Below, one piece after another: positions 53,243 through 61,714 of a DNA stretch of 64,000 bases. The notes under the pieces are model-generated. The model ran no database searches. It was not told where the DNA came from and was given only the letters and a program-made list of their open reading frames with translations. The translations under genes were made by a program, and so were the position numbers. Source of the DNA: Atopobium sp. oral taxon 810 str. F0209 (GTDB lineage: Bacteria > Actinomycetota > Coriobacteriia > Coriobacteriales > Atopobiaceae). Each line of letters starts with the position of its first letter. Within the stretch, counting starts at the first letter, position 1. The stretch is from positions 46,343-110,342 of the forward strand of contig NZ_KE952934.1 of assembly GCF_000466405.1 (NCBI RefSeq), given 5' to 3'.

Positions 53243-54003
53243 GTAAATTATTCAAGTACGACTTTCGAGAAGTCGGAAGAAAGATAAGCCCGCTTTACAT
53301 CGCACTTGCTGCGATATCTATTGTCACGGGAATACTTTTTGCCGTAAGGGGAAGCAAAGTCAATACCGTAAACGACCCACTCGCCGCCATCATAATAATC
53401 ATGATGCTTGTCTGGTTAGTTCTGTTTGTGGCAACTGGCGTTGTTACACTGATGCTCGTAGCACGCAACTTTCAAGATACGCTTTTCGGGAGCCGTGGTT
53501 ACCTTACCAACACCCTGCCAACACGCGCCATTGATCACGTAGCAGACAAAACCATTAACGGGATCGTTTGGGCAGCGCTCACTACCCTTATGAGTATTGT
53601 TGCAGTCGCGCTATTCGTCGCCGCTATCGTCCTCGTAAGCCCCGCTGCTCGGGGATCCCTCCTTGAGACCCTCGGATCGACTTCACTCGGATCAGTTTCG
53701 TTTCCCCAGTTAGCAATGACGGATATAGCGAAGAACGCCGGTGTGGTCACCGTCTCCTTCCTGACCTTCTCCGCCTTAGTGGTATCGTGGCTCTTCGCGG
53801 GCATATCGTTCGGCAGTATAATAAAGAAGCGTCCAGGGCTGGCTAAGGCGATCGCATTCGCCGTACTCGCGCTCGCATGGTTGCTCACGTCGAATGTCCT
53901 GGGTACGACCTATGCGCGCCTCCTGCTAGTGCAGGTAGCTCTCACGATTATCTTCAGCATGTCGTCAACGTACATCTTGAGTTGCCACCTCAATCTTGAA
54001 TAA
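53236..54003 (+). CDS. ABC transporter permease (YtrC/D-like)
   Basis: The 255-residue protein has six predicted helices and begins MLGKLFKYDFREVGRKISPLY, like other ABC-2 type permeases next to YtrA regulators. Helices fall at about 18-38, 52-78, 110-135, 155-185, 195-215 and 220-245. The gene is coupled to the ATPase. Substrate unknown. Confidence 0.88.
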   Translation: MLGKLFKYDFREVGRKISPLYIALAAISIVTGILFAVRGSKVNTVNDPLAAIIIIMMLVWLVLFVATGVVTLMLVARNFQDTLFGSRGYLTNTLPTRAIDHVADKTINGIVWAALTTLMSIVAVALFVAAIVLVSPAARGSLLETLGSTSLGSVSFPQLAMTDIAKNAGVVTVSFLTFSALVVSWLFAGISFGSIIKKRPGLAKAIAFAVLALAWLLTSNVLGTTYARLLLVQVALTIIFSMSSTYILSCHLNLE

Positions 54004-54010
54004 GCGTATT

Positions 54011-54044
54011 TTAGGAGACTAGTCCCCGCAGCGTGGTCTCCTAA
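54011..54044 (+). terminator. Stem-loop after the GntR/ABC operon
   Basis: TTAGGAGAC pairs with GTCTCCTAA across a 16-nt loop 8 nt after the permease stop. There is no strong U-run, so termination would be weak. Confidence 0.5.
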
Positions 54045-54125
54045 GAGGTTGTGCGATGGCGCAATGTCGAAACCGTTACGATAGACGATTCGCTTTTGGG
54101 TCTGTACAACTCTCTGCATTCTCCC

Positions 54126-54204
54126 TTAGAGTGGAAGAGCAAAGCGGCTTTCCACTCTAAAATGCAGACTTTACGAGGCTTACCATTCTATTTGGTAAGC
54201 CTCG
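54126..54204. other. Two adjacent strong stem-loops between convergent operons
   Basis: TTAGAGTGGAA pairs with TTCCACTCTAA (54126-54160), and CGAGGCTTACC pairs exactly with GGTAAGCCTCG (54174-54204) over a 9-nt loop. Both stems are 11 bp. They may end the minus-strand PTS transcript, or be part of a small RNA. No protein gene is supported between 54004 and 54420; a 110-codon frame across it is probably chance. Confidence 0.6.
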
Positions 54205-54318
54205 TGATTGTGGTATACCTTACGTCGCAAGCTAGCTGCAACAATTTTTCGTTTTCGTTGCACGAACAAGACAACATATCACTAGAAGAGAAAATACTAA
54301 TCGTATTATGGAATCAAC

Positions 54319-54342
54319 GTACTTTTGATGTATCAAAAGTAC
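54319..54342. promoter_or_regulatory. Perfect 24-bp palindrome
   Basis: GTACTTTTGAT and ATCAAAAGTAC are separated by only GT. Such a compact dyad looks like an operator, but it lies downstream of two convergent operons (79 nt past the EIIA stop), where no promoter is expected. Confidence 0.5.
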
Positions 54343-54420
54343 TACCAAGCAGACCATTTCTTCAAATGCGTACTTGTATTTAGAGAATGAAGCCCAACTC
54401 ACTCGCAGCAGATGTAGGGG

Positions 54421-54861
54421 CTACAGGTCTCCCCCGTCATCCTTATCGACTCCCATGTCAAATTGCTCGGGAAGAAACTTGCCCACCTGCTGCTTGCCTG
54501 TCTCAACGATAACCCCATCAATCTGCTCAAAAGTCTCACCTAGCATACGATGGTTGACTGTATCGATAAGCATCCCCAAATTGAGTCCAAAATAGAGACT
54601 GATACGTTCGGGATCAGCAAGAGTATGCTCCATTGCCACATTAAAGGGCGAGCCAGCAAAGAGATCCGTAAAAATAATCACGTGTTCGCAATCAGCCATG
54701 GAAGCTAACACACAGTCGTAAGTATCCTCGAGTTCCGCTTTAGAAGAGTGACAAGGGAAGTCGATCGCCCATATATCTTCTTGCTTGCCCATAATGAGCT
54801 CCAAAGAAGACAAAATGCCTGTCGCAAAGTGTCCGTGTCCGCAAATAAGGATGCCGATCAT
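54421..54861 (-). CDS. PTS EIIA component, mannose/fructose family
   Basis: Takes phosphate from HPr and passes it to EIIB. The 146-residue protein begins IGILICGHGHFATG, with His9 the likely phosphorylation site, and has FTDLFAGSPFN, as in ManX-type EIIA. It is a free-standing domain, last in the operon EIIC - EIID - EIIB - SIS - EIIA, 115 nt after the SIS gene. Confidence 0.92.
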   Translation of the reverse strand: MIGILICGHGHFATGILSSLELIMGKQEDIWAIDFPCHSSKAELEDTYDCVLASMADCEHVIIFTDLFAGSPFNVAMEHTLADPERISLYFGLNLGMLIDTVNHRMLGETFEQIDGVIVETGKQQVGKFLPEQFDMGVDKDDGGDL

Positions 54862-54976
54862 TTTTACCTGCTTCCTTCTTGTAGGAATACCCCTTTAGAA
54901 ACGAAAGAGCCGAGCTGCTGGTTGTGGGCCAGGCAGCCCAGGCTCTATCTCCATGCAATTGCGTAACAACACTAAG

Positions 54977-56086
54977 CTAATCTTGTTCCTTCGGAATATG
55001 AGAAAGTTCAATCTTAAAGGGATTTATCCCAGTATCGATGTTGGTGCAAGCAGCACCTTTAGCAGCAACAAACTGGAAGGGAACAGTATACATAATAGGC
55101 GCTAGATACTTATTTGTCTTAACACTAAACACCATATCGCGCGCATCATGCTCGCATTCCATACAGGTAATAAGATGCACGCGTGGGGTGTACTGACGAA
55201 ACGCATCGCGAAATTGCAAACAGCGACTCCACTCTTTTTCGTCCGAGCCAATCATAAAGATGGTTTGACGTGGACTAATAGCCATGGTAGGGCCATGGGA
55301 GTATTCCTCCAGTTCATAACCAATGGTGGGAAGGCGAAGCATCTCGCCTACCTTAAGCATGCCCTCAAGTGCCGATCCGTAATCGATGCCATACCCTAAT
55401 ACATATATGCGATCACTGTTGACAATGGTAGCGACATTGCGATCAAACCATGCCTCGCTTTCTTGGATTACAGTTTGGAAGGAGTTAACAAAAGCCTCAG
55501 CTTCAGCAATTGCGGAATCAAAATCTGTACCCGAAATCGCACCCCTAACCTTACCAGCAGCAAGTGCCCACAGGTAGACTTGAAGCATGGTAACAGTATA
55601 GCCACGAGTCTCAGGAGGCGTAAGTTCCTTGCCACATAGCAGGTGAATAACCTCATCTACGTGATGAGTTATCTCACTTTGCAAATCTTCGGTAAGAACT
55701 ACCGTATGATAGCCTTGGCTCTTGGCCCACTCCATTACTTGAATGGTGGAAATGGAAGTACCAGACTGCGAAATACCCACAAACAGAATCTCATCCTTGG
55801 CAAGTTTACCAGTCCAGTCAGCCTTCTCGTAGTTGGCAAAGACAGTAGGATAATTGCCAACTGCGTCAATACCGACGAGATGCTTGAACAAGTATGCCGC
55901 AATCTGTGATGCGTTATACGAGGTTCCCGATCCGAAGAAGAGAACCTTCCTGATAGGATAATTCTTAAAAATGTTGGCAAAGGGGTCCATAAAGACTGCA
56001 CGATTTGCAAAGGTTGCCTGCAAAGCACGTGGCTGGTCGCGCATGTAACCCAATACGGAAGGATGTTTCTGATCAATGTCGCTCAT
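54977..56086 (-). CDS. SIS-domain sugar-phosphate enzyme (deglycase/isomerase type)
   Basis: The 369-residue protein has two SIS folds: domain 1 with FFGSGTSYNAS (about 53) and GISQSGTSISTI (about 110), and domain 2 with YVLGYGIDYGSALEGMLKVGEM (about 230) and YSHGP. The set resembles FrlB/GfrF deglycases, which split phosphorylated Amadori products such as fructoselysine or glucoselysine, and the GlmS isomerase half. It lies inside a mannose-family PTS operon, as in known glucoselysine loci. The precise substrate is not established. AGAAAGGGG precedes the start. Confidence 0.85.
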   Translation of the reverse strand: MSDIDQKHPSVLGYMRDQPRALQATFANRAVFMDPFANIFKNYPIRKVLFFGSGTSYNASQIAAYLFKHLVGIDAVGNYPTVFANYEKADWTGKLAKDEILFVGISQSGTSISTIQVMEWAKSQGYHTVVLTEDLQSEITHHVDEVIHLLCGKELTPPETRGYTVTMLQVYLWALAAGKVRGAISGTDFDSAIAEAEAFVNSFQTVIQESEAWFDRNVATIVNSDRIYVLGYGIDYGSALEGMLKVGEMLRLPTIGYELEEYSHGPTMAISPRQTIFMIGSDEKEWSRCLQFRDAFRQYTPRVHLITCMECEHDARDMVFSVKTNKYLAPIMYTVPFQFVAAKGAACTNIDTGINPFKIELSHIPKEQD

Positions 56087-56106
56087 AAATCCCCTTTCTG
56101 ATATTG

Positions 56107-56595
56107 CTAGTGCATCGCAAAGAAGTTAGTCAAATCTTGTGGAACGTCAGTAGGAGTTTCACGCAGGACAACTTTGGTGCCAAACTCCATCAACTTTTTG
56201 AAGTCTGAAATCATCTCTTGTGTCATATAAGTTGTGCCAGTACCCACATGTACCTGATCATTCTTGACAGGAGATATGTTCCCAATGGTCACCTGAGGGA
56301 CCACATATCCACACTCCGCCATCTTTAAGATGGGTTTAGGTTTATTGCATAACAGCATGATATTTTTACCTGCAACATCAGTGCGTAAAAGTAATTCAGC
56401 TGTTTTCTTAGCGCTATGGAAAGTAAGCTTGACTTTCTGTGGACAGCCAAATCTCAAGGCTGACTTACGCATGCTGTCATGTACGATATCATCGTCAACG
56501 ATCACGATTTGGTTCAGTGCGTAAAAGGGGATCCAATATCCGCACACCTGACCATGAATGAGGCGATCATCAAGTCGTACATCTACGATTGGCAT
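56107..56595 (-). CDS. PTS EIIB component, mannose family
   Basis: The 162-residue protein has DDRLIHGQV with the phosphorylated His14, plus VDDDIVHD and NISPV blocks, all characteristic of ManX/Sor-type EIIB. It phosphorylates the incoming sugar at the EIIC/EIID pore. GGAGG lies before the ATG. The EIID gene precedes it by 9 nt and the SIS gene follows after 20 nt. Confidence 0.94.
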   Translation of the reverse strand: MPIVDVRLDDRLIHGQVCGYWIPFYALNQIVIVDDDIVHDSMRKSALRFGCPQKVKLTFHSAKKTAELLLRTDVAGKNIMLLCNKPKPILKMAECGYVVPQVTIGNISPVKNDQVHVGTGTTYMTQEMISDFKKLMEFGTKVVLRETPTDVPQDLTNFFAMH

Positions 56596-56604
56596 GGTAG
56601 CCTC

Positions 56605-57432
56605 CTAACCTATTACGCCCAGCGCACCTAACACAAAGGCGATTACCACACCACTGCACAACACCTTGATGACGCTTACTTTTGAGTGCAAAAACTTATA
56701 GAAGCCCAACACAGCAAGAAGCGAAAGGAGCTGTGGGCAAATCTGATCGAGATAGTCCTGCAGCACGATTTCGCTACCCGAAATAACAAAGGAAAGTGGT
56801 GAGGTAATACCGACCCATGATGCTGTAAGGCAACCAATAGAAGCTACACCTACGATACCTGCACAGTAGGTAAAGAGTTTCATCATGCCAGACTGTTCCA
56901 TGTCGGCAAGCCAGGAGGCACCTTGCGAATAGCCAATCTTCAAGCCGTAATATCGTGTAAGTAGGTTGGGAATATTAAAGAGAGCCAGAAGTACGATGGG
57001 ACCAAGAATAGATCCCTGAGCTGCAAAGCTCGCACCAAGTGAGCAGGCAACAACCTTGAAGATGCCCCAGAAGAAAGTATCGCCAATACCAGAGAGTGGG
57101 CCCATGAGCGAGACCTTGATGGCATTGATAGACTCCTTATCAAAGGATGGATCATCATGTGCCATCTCCTCCATAGCTACGGAGATACCCATAACGAAGG
57201 GCGATGGAGCAACCGTCATGTTAAAAGCAGCCATATGACGATGAAGAGCCTCCTTATAACCTTCTTCGTCATCGCCCCAAATTCTCTTAAGGGAGGGCAT
57301 CAAAGCATACTCGTAGCCGAGACCTTCCATACGCTCACTATTAAAGGATCCAAGCAGTGTGAAAGAACGCCAAAAAATTGTTTTGAACTCTTTTTTTGAG
57401 AGTTCATGAGCGGGTTTTGCTTTATTGCTCAT
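56605..57432 (-). CDS. PTS EIID component, mannose family
   Basis: A 275-residue membrane subunit: the N-terminal soluble half has FWRSFTLLGSFNSERMEGLGYEYAL and RHMAAFNMTVAPSPFVMGISVAMEE (typical of ManZ), followed by SLMGPLSGIGDTFFWGIF and several helices. It forms the pore complex with EIIC. Its ATG overlaps the EIIC stop as TAATG. Confidence 0.94.
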   Translation of the reverse strand: MSNKAKPAHELSKKEFKTIFWRSFTLLGSFNSERMEGLGYEYALMPSLKRIWGDDEEGYKEALHRHMAAFNMTVAPSPFVMGISVAMEEMAHDDPSFDKESINAIKVSLMGPLSGIGDTFFWGIFKVVACSLGASFAAQGSILGPIVLLALFNIPNLLTRYYGLKIGYSQGASWLADMEQSGMMKLFTYCAGIVGVASIGCLTASWVGITSPLSFVISGSEIVLQDYLDQICPQLLSLLAVLGFYKFLHSKVSVIKVLCSGVVIAFVLGALGVIG

Positions 57433-58241
57433 TACAGCTCATCCTCCTCATCGTCAAAGTCTGTAGAGGTGAAACCAGCCAGTTTGTGTTGCAAGATGCT
57501 GGTTTTGTTCGAGCGCTCAATGTAGATGATGAAAGCTAGGGCAAAAGCAACTAACGCCACGCCAACCATAGAGACGCCTAAATAAGCCGCTAAAACAAAT
57601 CCAATGATGAAGTAGGGAACTAGGTTCTTCTCGAGTAACAAGTTTAGCAACATTGCATAGCCAACTGCGGGGAGTACCAATGCAACGGCGGACAGGCCTT
57701 TGGATGCCCACTCAGGGATGTTGTTGACAACGACACTGATAGCATCGTTACCTAGGAAGAGCGCAGCCCAAGTAAGCAACCAGTAAAAAGCAAAGGTGAT
57801 GATGCCGCATAGCCAGTGAATCCAAACTATCTTCCTCTCTTGACCACCTTGATCAATTAGATTATCAACGGTATGCATGGGGAGTGAGTATCCCGTGTCA
57901 ATGAGAGATTGAATGAATTGCAAAAGCACGGAGACGGGAACGCCGAAAGCCATAGCAGCTTCGACGCCTGCACCCGTGGAAAGAGCAATGGCCGTACCAA
58001 TAGTACCGCCAGGACCAACTGCCAAACCAGCGACTGGACCGATTGATGCAGTACCCATCCAGATGAGTTCAAGCTGGCCGCCAATAATCAGGCCCTGCTT
58101 GACGTCGCCTAAAATCAAGCCAACGAGAAAACCCGTCACGACTGGTTCGCGAATCTTGCACTCACCAAACCATCCGCCTTCGATTGTCGCACATGAAAGT
58201 GCTGCGACAATACCCACGAGACATGCCTGTAACGCTGTCAT
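57432..58241 (-). CDS. PTS EIIC component, mannose family
   Basis: The 269-residue permease has about seven helices and the GQLELIWMGTASIGPVAGLAVGPGGTIGTA signature of ManY-type EIIC. The start at 58241 is fixed by AAGGGGGT; 11 extra upstream codons lack a site. It opens the structural part of the operon, 240 nt after the GntR gene, with candidate operators between. Confidence 0.93.
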   Translation of the reverse strand: MTALQACLVGIVAALSCATIEGGWFGECKIREPVVTGFLVGLILGDVKQGLIIGGQLELIWMGTASIGPVAGLAVGPGGTIGTAIALSTGAGVEAAMAFGVPVSVLLQFIQSLIDTGYSLPMHTVDNLIDQGGQERKIVWIHWLCGIITFAFYWLLTWAALFLGNDAISVVVNNIPEWASKGLSAVALVLPAVGYAMLLNLLLEKNLVPYFIIGFVLAAYLGVSMVGVALVAFALAFIIYIERSNKTSILQHKLAGFTSTDFDDEEDEL

Positions 58242-58267
58242 GGGGCACCCCCTTCTGGTCAAGCACC

Positions 58268-58315
58268 ATACCACCTATTTAGTGGTATATCACCTATACC
58301 TTTTGTAAAGGTATA
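58268..58315 (-). promoter_or_regulatory. Cluster of GGTATA/TATACC operators before the PTS genes
   Basis: ATACCAC and GTGGTAT form an inverted pair (58268-58288) with a 7-nt spacer, and TATACC and GGTATA a second one (58295-58315) with 9 nt. Central overlap gives GGTATATCACCTATACC. The same half-site flanks the upstream regulator promoter (59764-59797). GntR/HutC proteins typically bind such dyads. Confidence 0.65.
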
Positions 58316-58481
58316 CACCACTTAAAAGATGGAAACAAGCAGAATGAGCAATAAATTCGCCAGAAGGTAAAAAGAGTCACCTTGTGGATAAAGATCATAT
58401 TTTTGCTGGTAGATTATATAAGACTAATTAATAGAAGGAATCACTCAACCCGAGAAAGTCTTTATTCGCTTCAATCACACC

Positions 58482-59216
58482 TTATCGAGCAGTAGCAGAA
58501 AAAGAAAAACTGGTATATTCAGACCGATAATAGGCACGTGTAAACTCAACCAGTTCATTACTTGCATCATAACTCTCATACTCATAATAAAAGAGCAATC
58601 GTCCGGGTTCTATATTGAGCACTTCGAGATAGGGCTGGGGAACGGGGGATGCCCACATATTCGAGATAATACGATCTGGCAGATGACCCTGTATCTCCAT
58701 ATAGGTGTACAAGGACCCATCTGCAAAATCAAAGCGCTCGGGATTCGAGAAAAGTGCTTGCGGAAAGTAACAGATCTGGAGGGCATAGGGCTCCCCGTCG
58801 ATACTCGAGAGGCGGATAAGCTCATAACAGAAAGTTCCCTGGCCAAAGTGATCAGCAACATCATCTCGGGCCTCTACCTGCTTAAACGAAAGTACTTTAC
58901 GAGAAGACGAGAAACCTGACTGGCGAAGAACCGCCGAGAGAGAGATGTCTTCATGCTCGCCCATACTCACTCTCTTTTTGTTCTTTGCATCAGAACCCCG
59001 TCGGACGAACGTCCCTTTTCCCTGTACTGACACAAGATAACCCTCACGCACAAGCTCACCAATTGCTCGACGTACCGTTAGGCGATTTAGGTTGTAGCGA
59101 GACGCCATCTCGCGCTCGGAGGCAATTTTTTGACCTACAGCGTATTCGCCACTCTCAATCTTGCCAAGGATACTGGTCATAAGTTGTTGATAGAGAGGTT
59201 GAGAGACCTTAGACAT
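58482..59216 (-). CDS. GntR/HutC regulator with UTRA sugar-sensing domain
   Basis: The 244-residue regulator has a winged helix (about 7-75: QQLMTSILGKIESGEYAVGQKIASEREMA, then VQGKGTFV) and a C-terminal UTRA domain (about 95-244) with a YELIRLSSIDGEPYALQICYFP strand set. UTRA domains bind phosphorylated sugars or amines. It probably represses the PTS operon through GGTATA operators, with the substrate phosphate as inducer. Its ATG overlaps the end of the UTRA-only gene by 8 nt. Confidence 0.93.
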   Translation of the reverse strand: MSKVSQPLYQQLMTSILGKIESGEYAVGQKIASEREMASRYNLNRLTVRRAIGELVREGYLVSVQGKGTFVRRGSDAKNKKRVSMGEHEDISLSAVLRQSGFSSSRKVLSFKQVEARDDVADHFGQGTFCYELIRLSSIDGEPYALQICYFPQALFSNPERFDFADGSLYTYMEIQGHLPDRIISNMWASPVPQPYLEVLNIEPGRLLFYYEYESYDASNELVEFTRAYYRSEYTSFSFSATAR

Positions 59217-59736
59217 TGCGGTTCACCGTCCTAAAGCGAAAGAAACTTGGGCGAGCGGTGATTTGAAAGATACGCATCGGTTTTTCTGCCTGAGCAGAAT
59301 CATAACAAGTGCCCGAAATGAGCATAACCTCAGCGTTAGCAGGAAGGTCAAGAAGACCTGCCTCCTCCTCGGTTGCTCGAACAATCATGATAGATTCCTC
59401 GCTCTTCTCTGTAGCCAAGCCATAGCGATCGGAAAGAAACACCGAGAGAGATCTATCCTCAAGATCCGCTTTCTCGATGCCCTTTACCAAATCATAAGGA
59501 ATGTACTCGTGTTCTATATCGCAGGGCTGACCTTCAACTATGCGAAGTTTACAGTACTCAAAGACCTTGGATGCAAGGGGTATATGGAGCATTTCACTTA
59601 CGTACTTATTTGCCTCTACCACTTGATGCGTGAGTATACGATACCGATAGACATACCCCTTCTCTTCAAGTTCCTCCGTGACCGATTTTATCTTGTCTAA
59701 CTCACGTGTGACAAAGATGGTTTCTGTCCCTTTCAT
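59209..59736 (-). CDS. UTRA-domain protein lacking the GntR winged helix
   Basis: The 175-residue protein is a UTRA domain alone: ELEEKGYVYRYRILTHQVVEAN, VFEYCKLRIVEGQPCDIEHEYIPYDLV and MLISGTCYDSAQAEKPMRIF. No wHTH is encoded before it: its own GAGGAG site precedes ATG 59736, and upstream sequence holds the promoter and operator. It begins MKGTETIFVTREL, resembling the GKGTFVTR joint of full regulators, so it arose by loss of the DNA-binding part. It may bind the same ligand and dimerise with the full-length partner. Decay is the alternative. Confidence 0.8.
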   Translation of the reverse strand: MKGTETIFVTRELDKIKSVTEELEEKGYVYRYRILTHQVVEANKYVSEMLHIPLASKVFEYCKLRIVEGQPCDIEHEYIPYDLVKGIEKADLEDRSLSVFLSDRYGLATEKSEESIMIVRATEEEAGLLDLPANAEVMLISGTCYDSAQAEKPMRIFQITARPSFFRFRTVNRNV

Positions 59737-59763
59737 ACAAGCTCCTCGACAGCTTGATGGATT

Positions 59764-59797
59764 ACTGGTATAGTTCCCAACGTTATAGTATACCAGT
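59764..59797 (-). promoter_or_regulatory. Operator and promoter of the regulator/PTS operon
   Basis: ACTGGTATA and TATACCAGT form a perfect 9-bp dyad with a 16-nt spacer. On the minus strand TTGGGA, 16 nt, and TATACT form a fair promoter whose -10 lies in the dyad. The half-site GGTATA is shared with the region before EIIC. Confidence 0.65.
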
Positions 59798-59883
59798 TAA
59801 ACTTCTTATCCCAAAGTCCTTCCAAACCCTTGACATTCAAGATGAATAACATATAGCTACTTGTCAAAAAGATCGGAGTCACC

Positions 59884-60348
59884 ATGAACGTCATGTTGAC
59901 AATCACCCTAATACTCATGGTGGTACTCTTTGCCGTCGATGGTTTTTTTCGCTGGAAACAAAAGAAGCAGCTCGATGTATTACTTGATAAGCTCACAAAC
60001 AAACTCGCTGCACATGACTACGACGGTTATGACGCTCTGCTTGATTCCAGTCAGCAAGCCATTCCCCCGTTCAACTTTGCCTTCATGAAGCTCCAAGGAG
60101 CCGCCCAGCGTGGTGAAGTCCACATCTTTAAACAGCGCCTTGCAACCTTTGATAAGCTACGCCTGAACAATCGACAAAAAGCGGCGATTGCCAGTGTTGC
60201 CTTTACCTTCTATACAAACAGGGATAGTAAAGCAGATGCTCTCGTATGGCTTGATGTCATCAACTCCCTACCCGGCGAGGAACGACTCAAGAAGGAAGCT
60301 AAGAAACGCATGGCTGAAGTAGAAAAGAGCATTAGGCACTCAGCCTAA
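59884..60348 (+). CDS. Small membrane-anchored hypothetical protein
   Basis: The 154-residue protein has one N-terminal helix (about 4-22) and a mostly helical soluble part rich in Lys, with repeats of helix-turn-helix type spacing that recall TPR-like folds (QKAAIASVAFTFYTNRDSKADAL). No family is recognised. It is divergent from the UTRA gene, with the shared operator region between them. Confidence 0.65.
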   Translation: MNVMLTITLILMVVLFAVDGFFRWKQKKQLDVLLDKLTNKLAAHDYDGYDALLDSSQQAIPPFNFAFMKLQGAAQRGEVHIFKQRLATFDKLRLNNRQKAAIASVAFTFYTNRDSKADALVWLDVINSLPGEERLKKEAKKRMAEVEKSIRHSA

Positions 60349-60414
60349 TAACGCAACTCAGAAACTTGATTCAAACATGCTGAGTACGCTGACAAATAAG
60401 GTACTCCGATTTTG

Positions 60415-60718
60415 TCATCTGACGAGACTTCTTGATTGTATACACAAGTGCAAAGACAAACTTGTAACCATGGTATGCGAATCCGCCACCTCAAAGCCCA
60501 TATGACGTAGCTCAGCGATTATATGGTCAAGTGTTTCTATAATCTCAGCAATGCGCGCCTGGAAATAATCCTCATCCTCAAGTGAAGCGATGCCAATCGC
60601 TGCAGTTACAGCACTGATATTAAATGGATTAAAGTCAAACTTCACATCGCGCATGTCACTTATCAATGGTTCCTGAGCCACAGCAAAACCGATATGAGCG
60701 CCAGCAAGATTGCGCAGC
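60415..60718 (-). pseudogene. hisC (histidinol-phosphate aminotransferase) relic
   Basis: The translated piece LAGAHIGFAVAQEPLISDM, FDFNPFNISAVTAAIGIASLEDEDYF and ELRHMGFEV matches the C-terminal third of HisC-type PLP aminotransferases. A stop ends the frame upstream near 60718, the PLP-lysine region is absent, and the frame shifts near 60460, where YKFVFAL continues in another frame. It is a decayed fragment; no other his genes are in the window. Confidence 0.75.
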
Positions 60719-60817
60719 TAGACACTCGCAACAGACGTTTTTCTTACAATGTCGCAACGCTACACGCGAAATGACGCTTGTTGTCACGTCTCAGCTCTGC
60801 TCATAAAATCAAAGACA

Positions 60818-61450
60818 CTAATCGTTGCTGGTTTTATAAACGGTGACTCTGCAGGAGTAAACCCGCCAATTGAAGGTTGGATCTACGGGAACTCCTCCAT
60901 CTTCACCAAAGCAGTCGCAACCCTTCACTCTACATCGGATTCTTTCAACCGGCTTTCCAGCTACAATAGCTTTCGCAATAACAGATGCTATTGTCTTCCT
61001 AAAAAATATGTCATCGAAATCATGATAAGGCTGAAATGGAAGATTGTTGCCGCAAGAATCCTTGAAGAGATATCCCCATTCGCTAGTTTCTTTTGAGCAA
61101 GGACACATTTCAAGCATGTCGCCTTCCTTAATAGAAGCAACAGTCTGCTCAAGTCTTAGATCTCTCTGAGACGTACCTTCATGCCATGTGGACTGAAACC
61201 AGAGCTCCGCTATCCCCAGCTTCTCAGCATTATTATCAAAACCAGCAGAAAAATCGCCAGGCTCGACACTGCCAATGAAAGCCTCATACCCACGCATCTC
61301 TATTGCTTCTTCAAGCGACTTAGCTTCGGGTGAATAACTTAAGTAATCAAATACGTTGAAGCACTCACCTTCGTATTTTTTTGGCTGAGGTAAACCAAAC
61401 TTTTCTTCGTCGGATGTTGAATTATCGCTTATACCATCCAACTCATGCAT
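60818..61450 (-). CDS. Hypothetical cysteine-containing protein
   Basis: A 210-residue soluble, acidic protein with cysteines in EMCPCSKETSEWGY and CRVKGCDCFG, which could bind metal. The region FKDSCGNNLPFQPYHDFDDIFFRKT is distinctive, but I do not recognise the family. GGAGACC precedes the ATG. It has no close partner genes. The 264-nt gap 61451-61714 upstream shows nothing convincing. Confidence 0.6.
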   Translation of the reverse strand: MHELDGISDNSTSDEEKFGLPQPKKYEGECFNVFDYLSYSPEAKSLEEAIEMRGYEAFIGSVEPGDFSAGFDNNAEKLGIAELWFQSTWHEGTSQRDLRLEQTVASIKEGDMLEMCPCSKETSEWGYLFKDSCGNNLPFQPYHDFDDIFFRKTIASVIAKAIVAGKPVERIRCRVKGCDCFGEDGGVPVDPTFNWRVYSCRVTVYKTSND

Positions 61451-61714
61451 ATTGGTCTCCTATCTCGCAGTTTCGCTTGGTTGTGTCAACTTTACGAGAC
61501 TTTTTGGTTTTCAGATGGGTATCTAATTGGACAGCTGAAGTATTGCGTCATATAGCATGCGATCTGCAATTGGCAGAGTCTCCACATCGGGGTGTGCCCC
61601 AGACTCATAGCGACTTACATGTGCCAAACATCAAGCATTCAGACCTCCAGCCAGATCCTGATACTAAATATCCCCCACGTGAGACAGTTTTTATGTAGCA
61701 GCCCACTTTCCCTG

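Noticed and set aside
54051..54383. A 110-codon plus-strand frame in the gap after the GntR/ABC operon
   Set aside because: It runs through both strong stem-loops and the 24-bp palindrome, lacks a good ribosome site, and has no recognisable domain.
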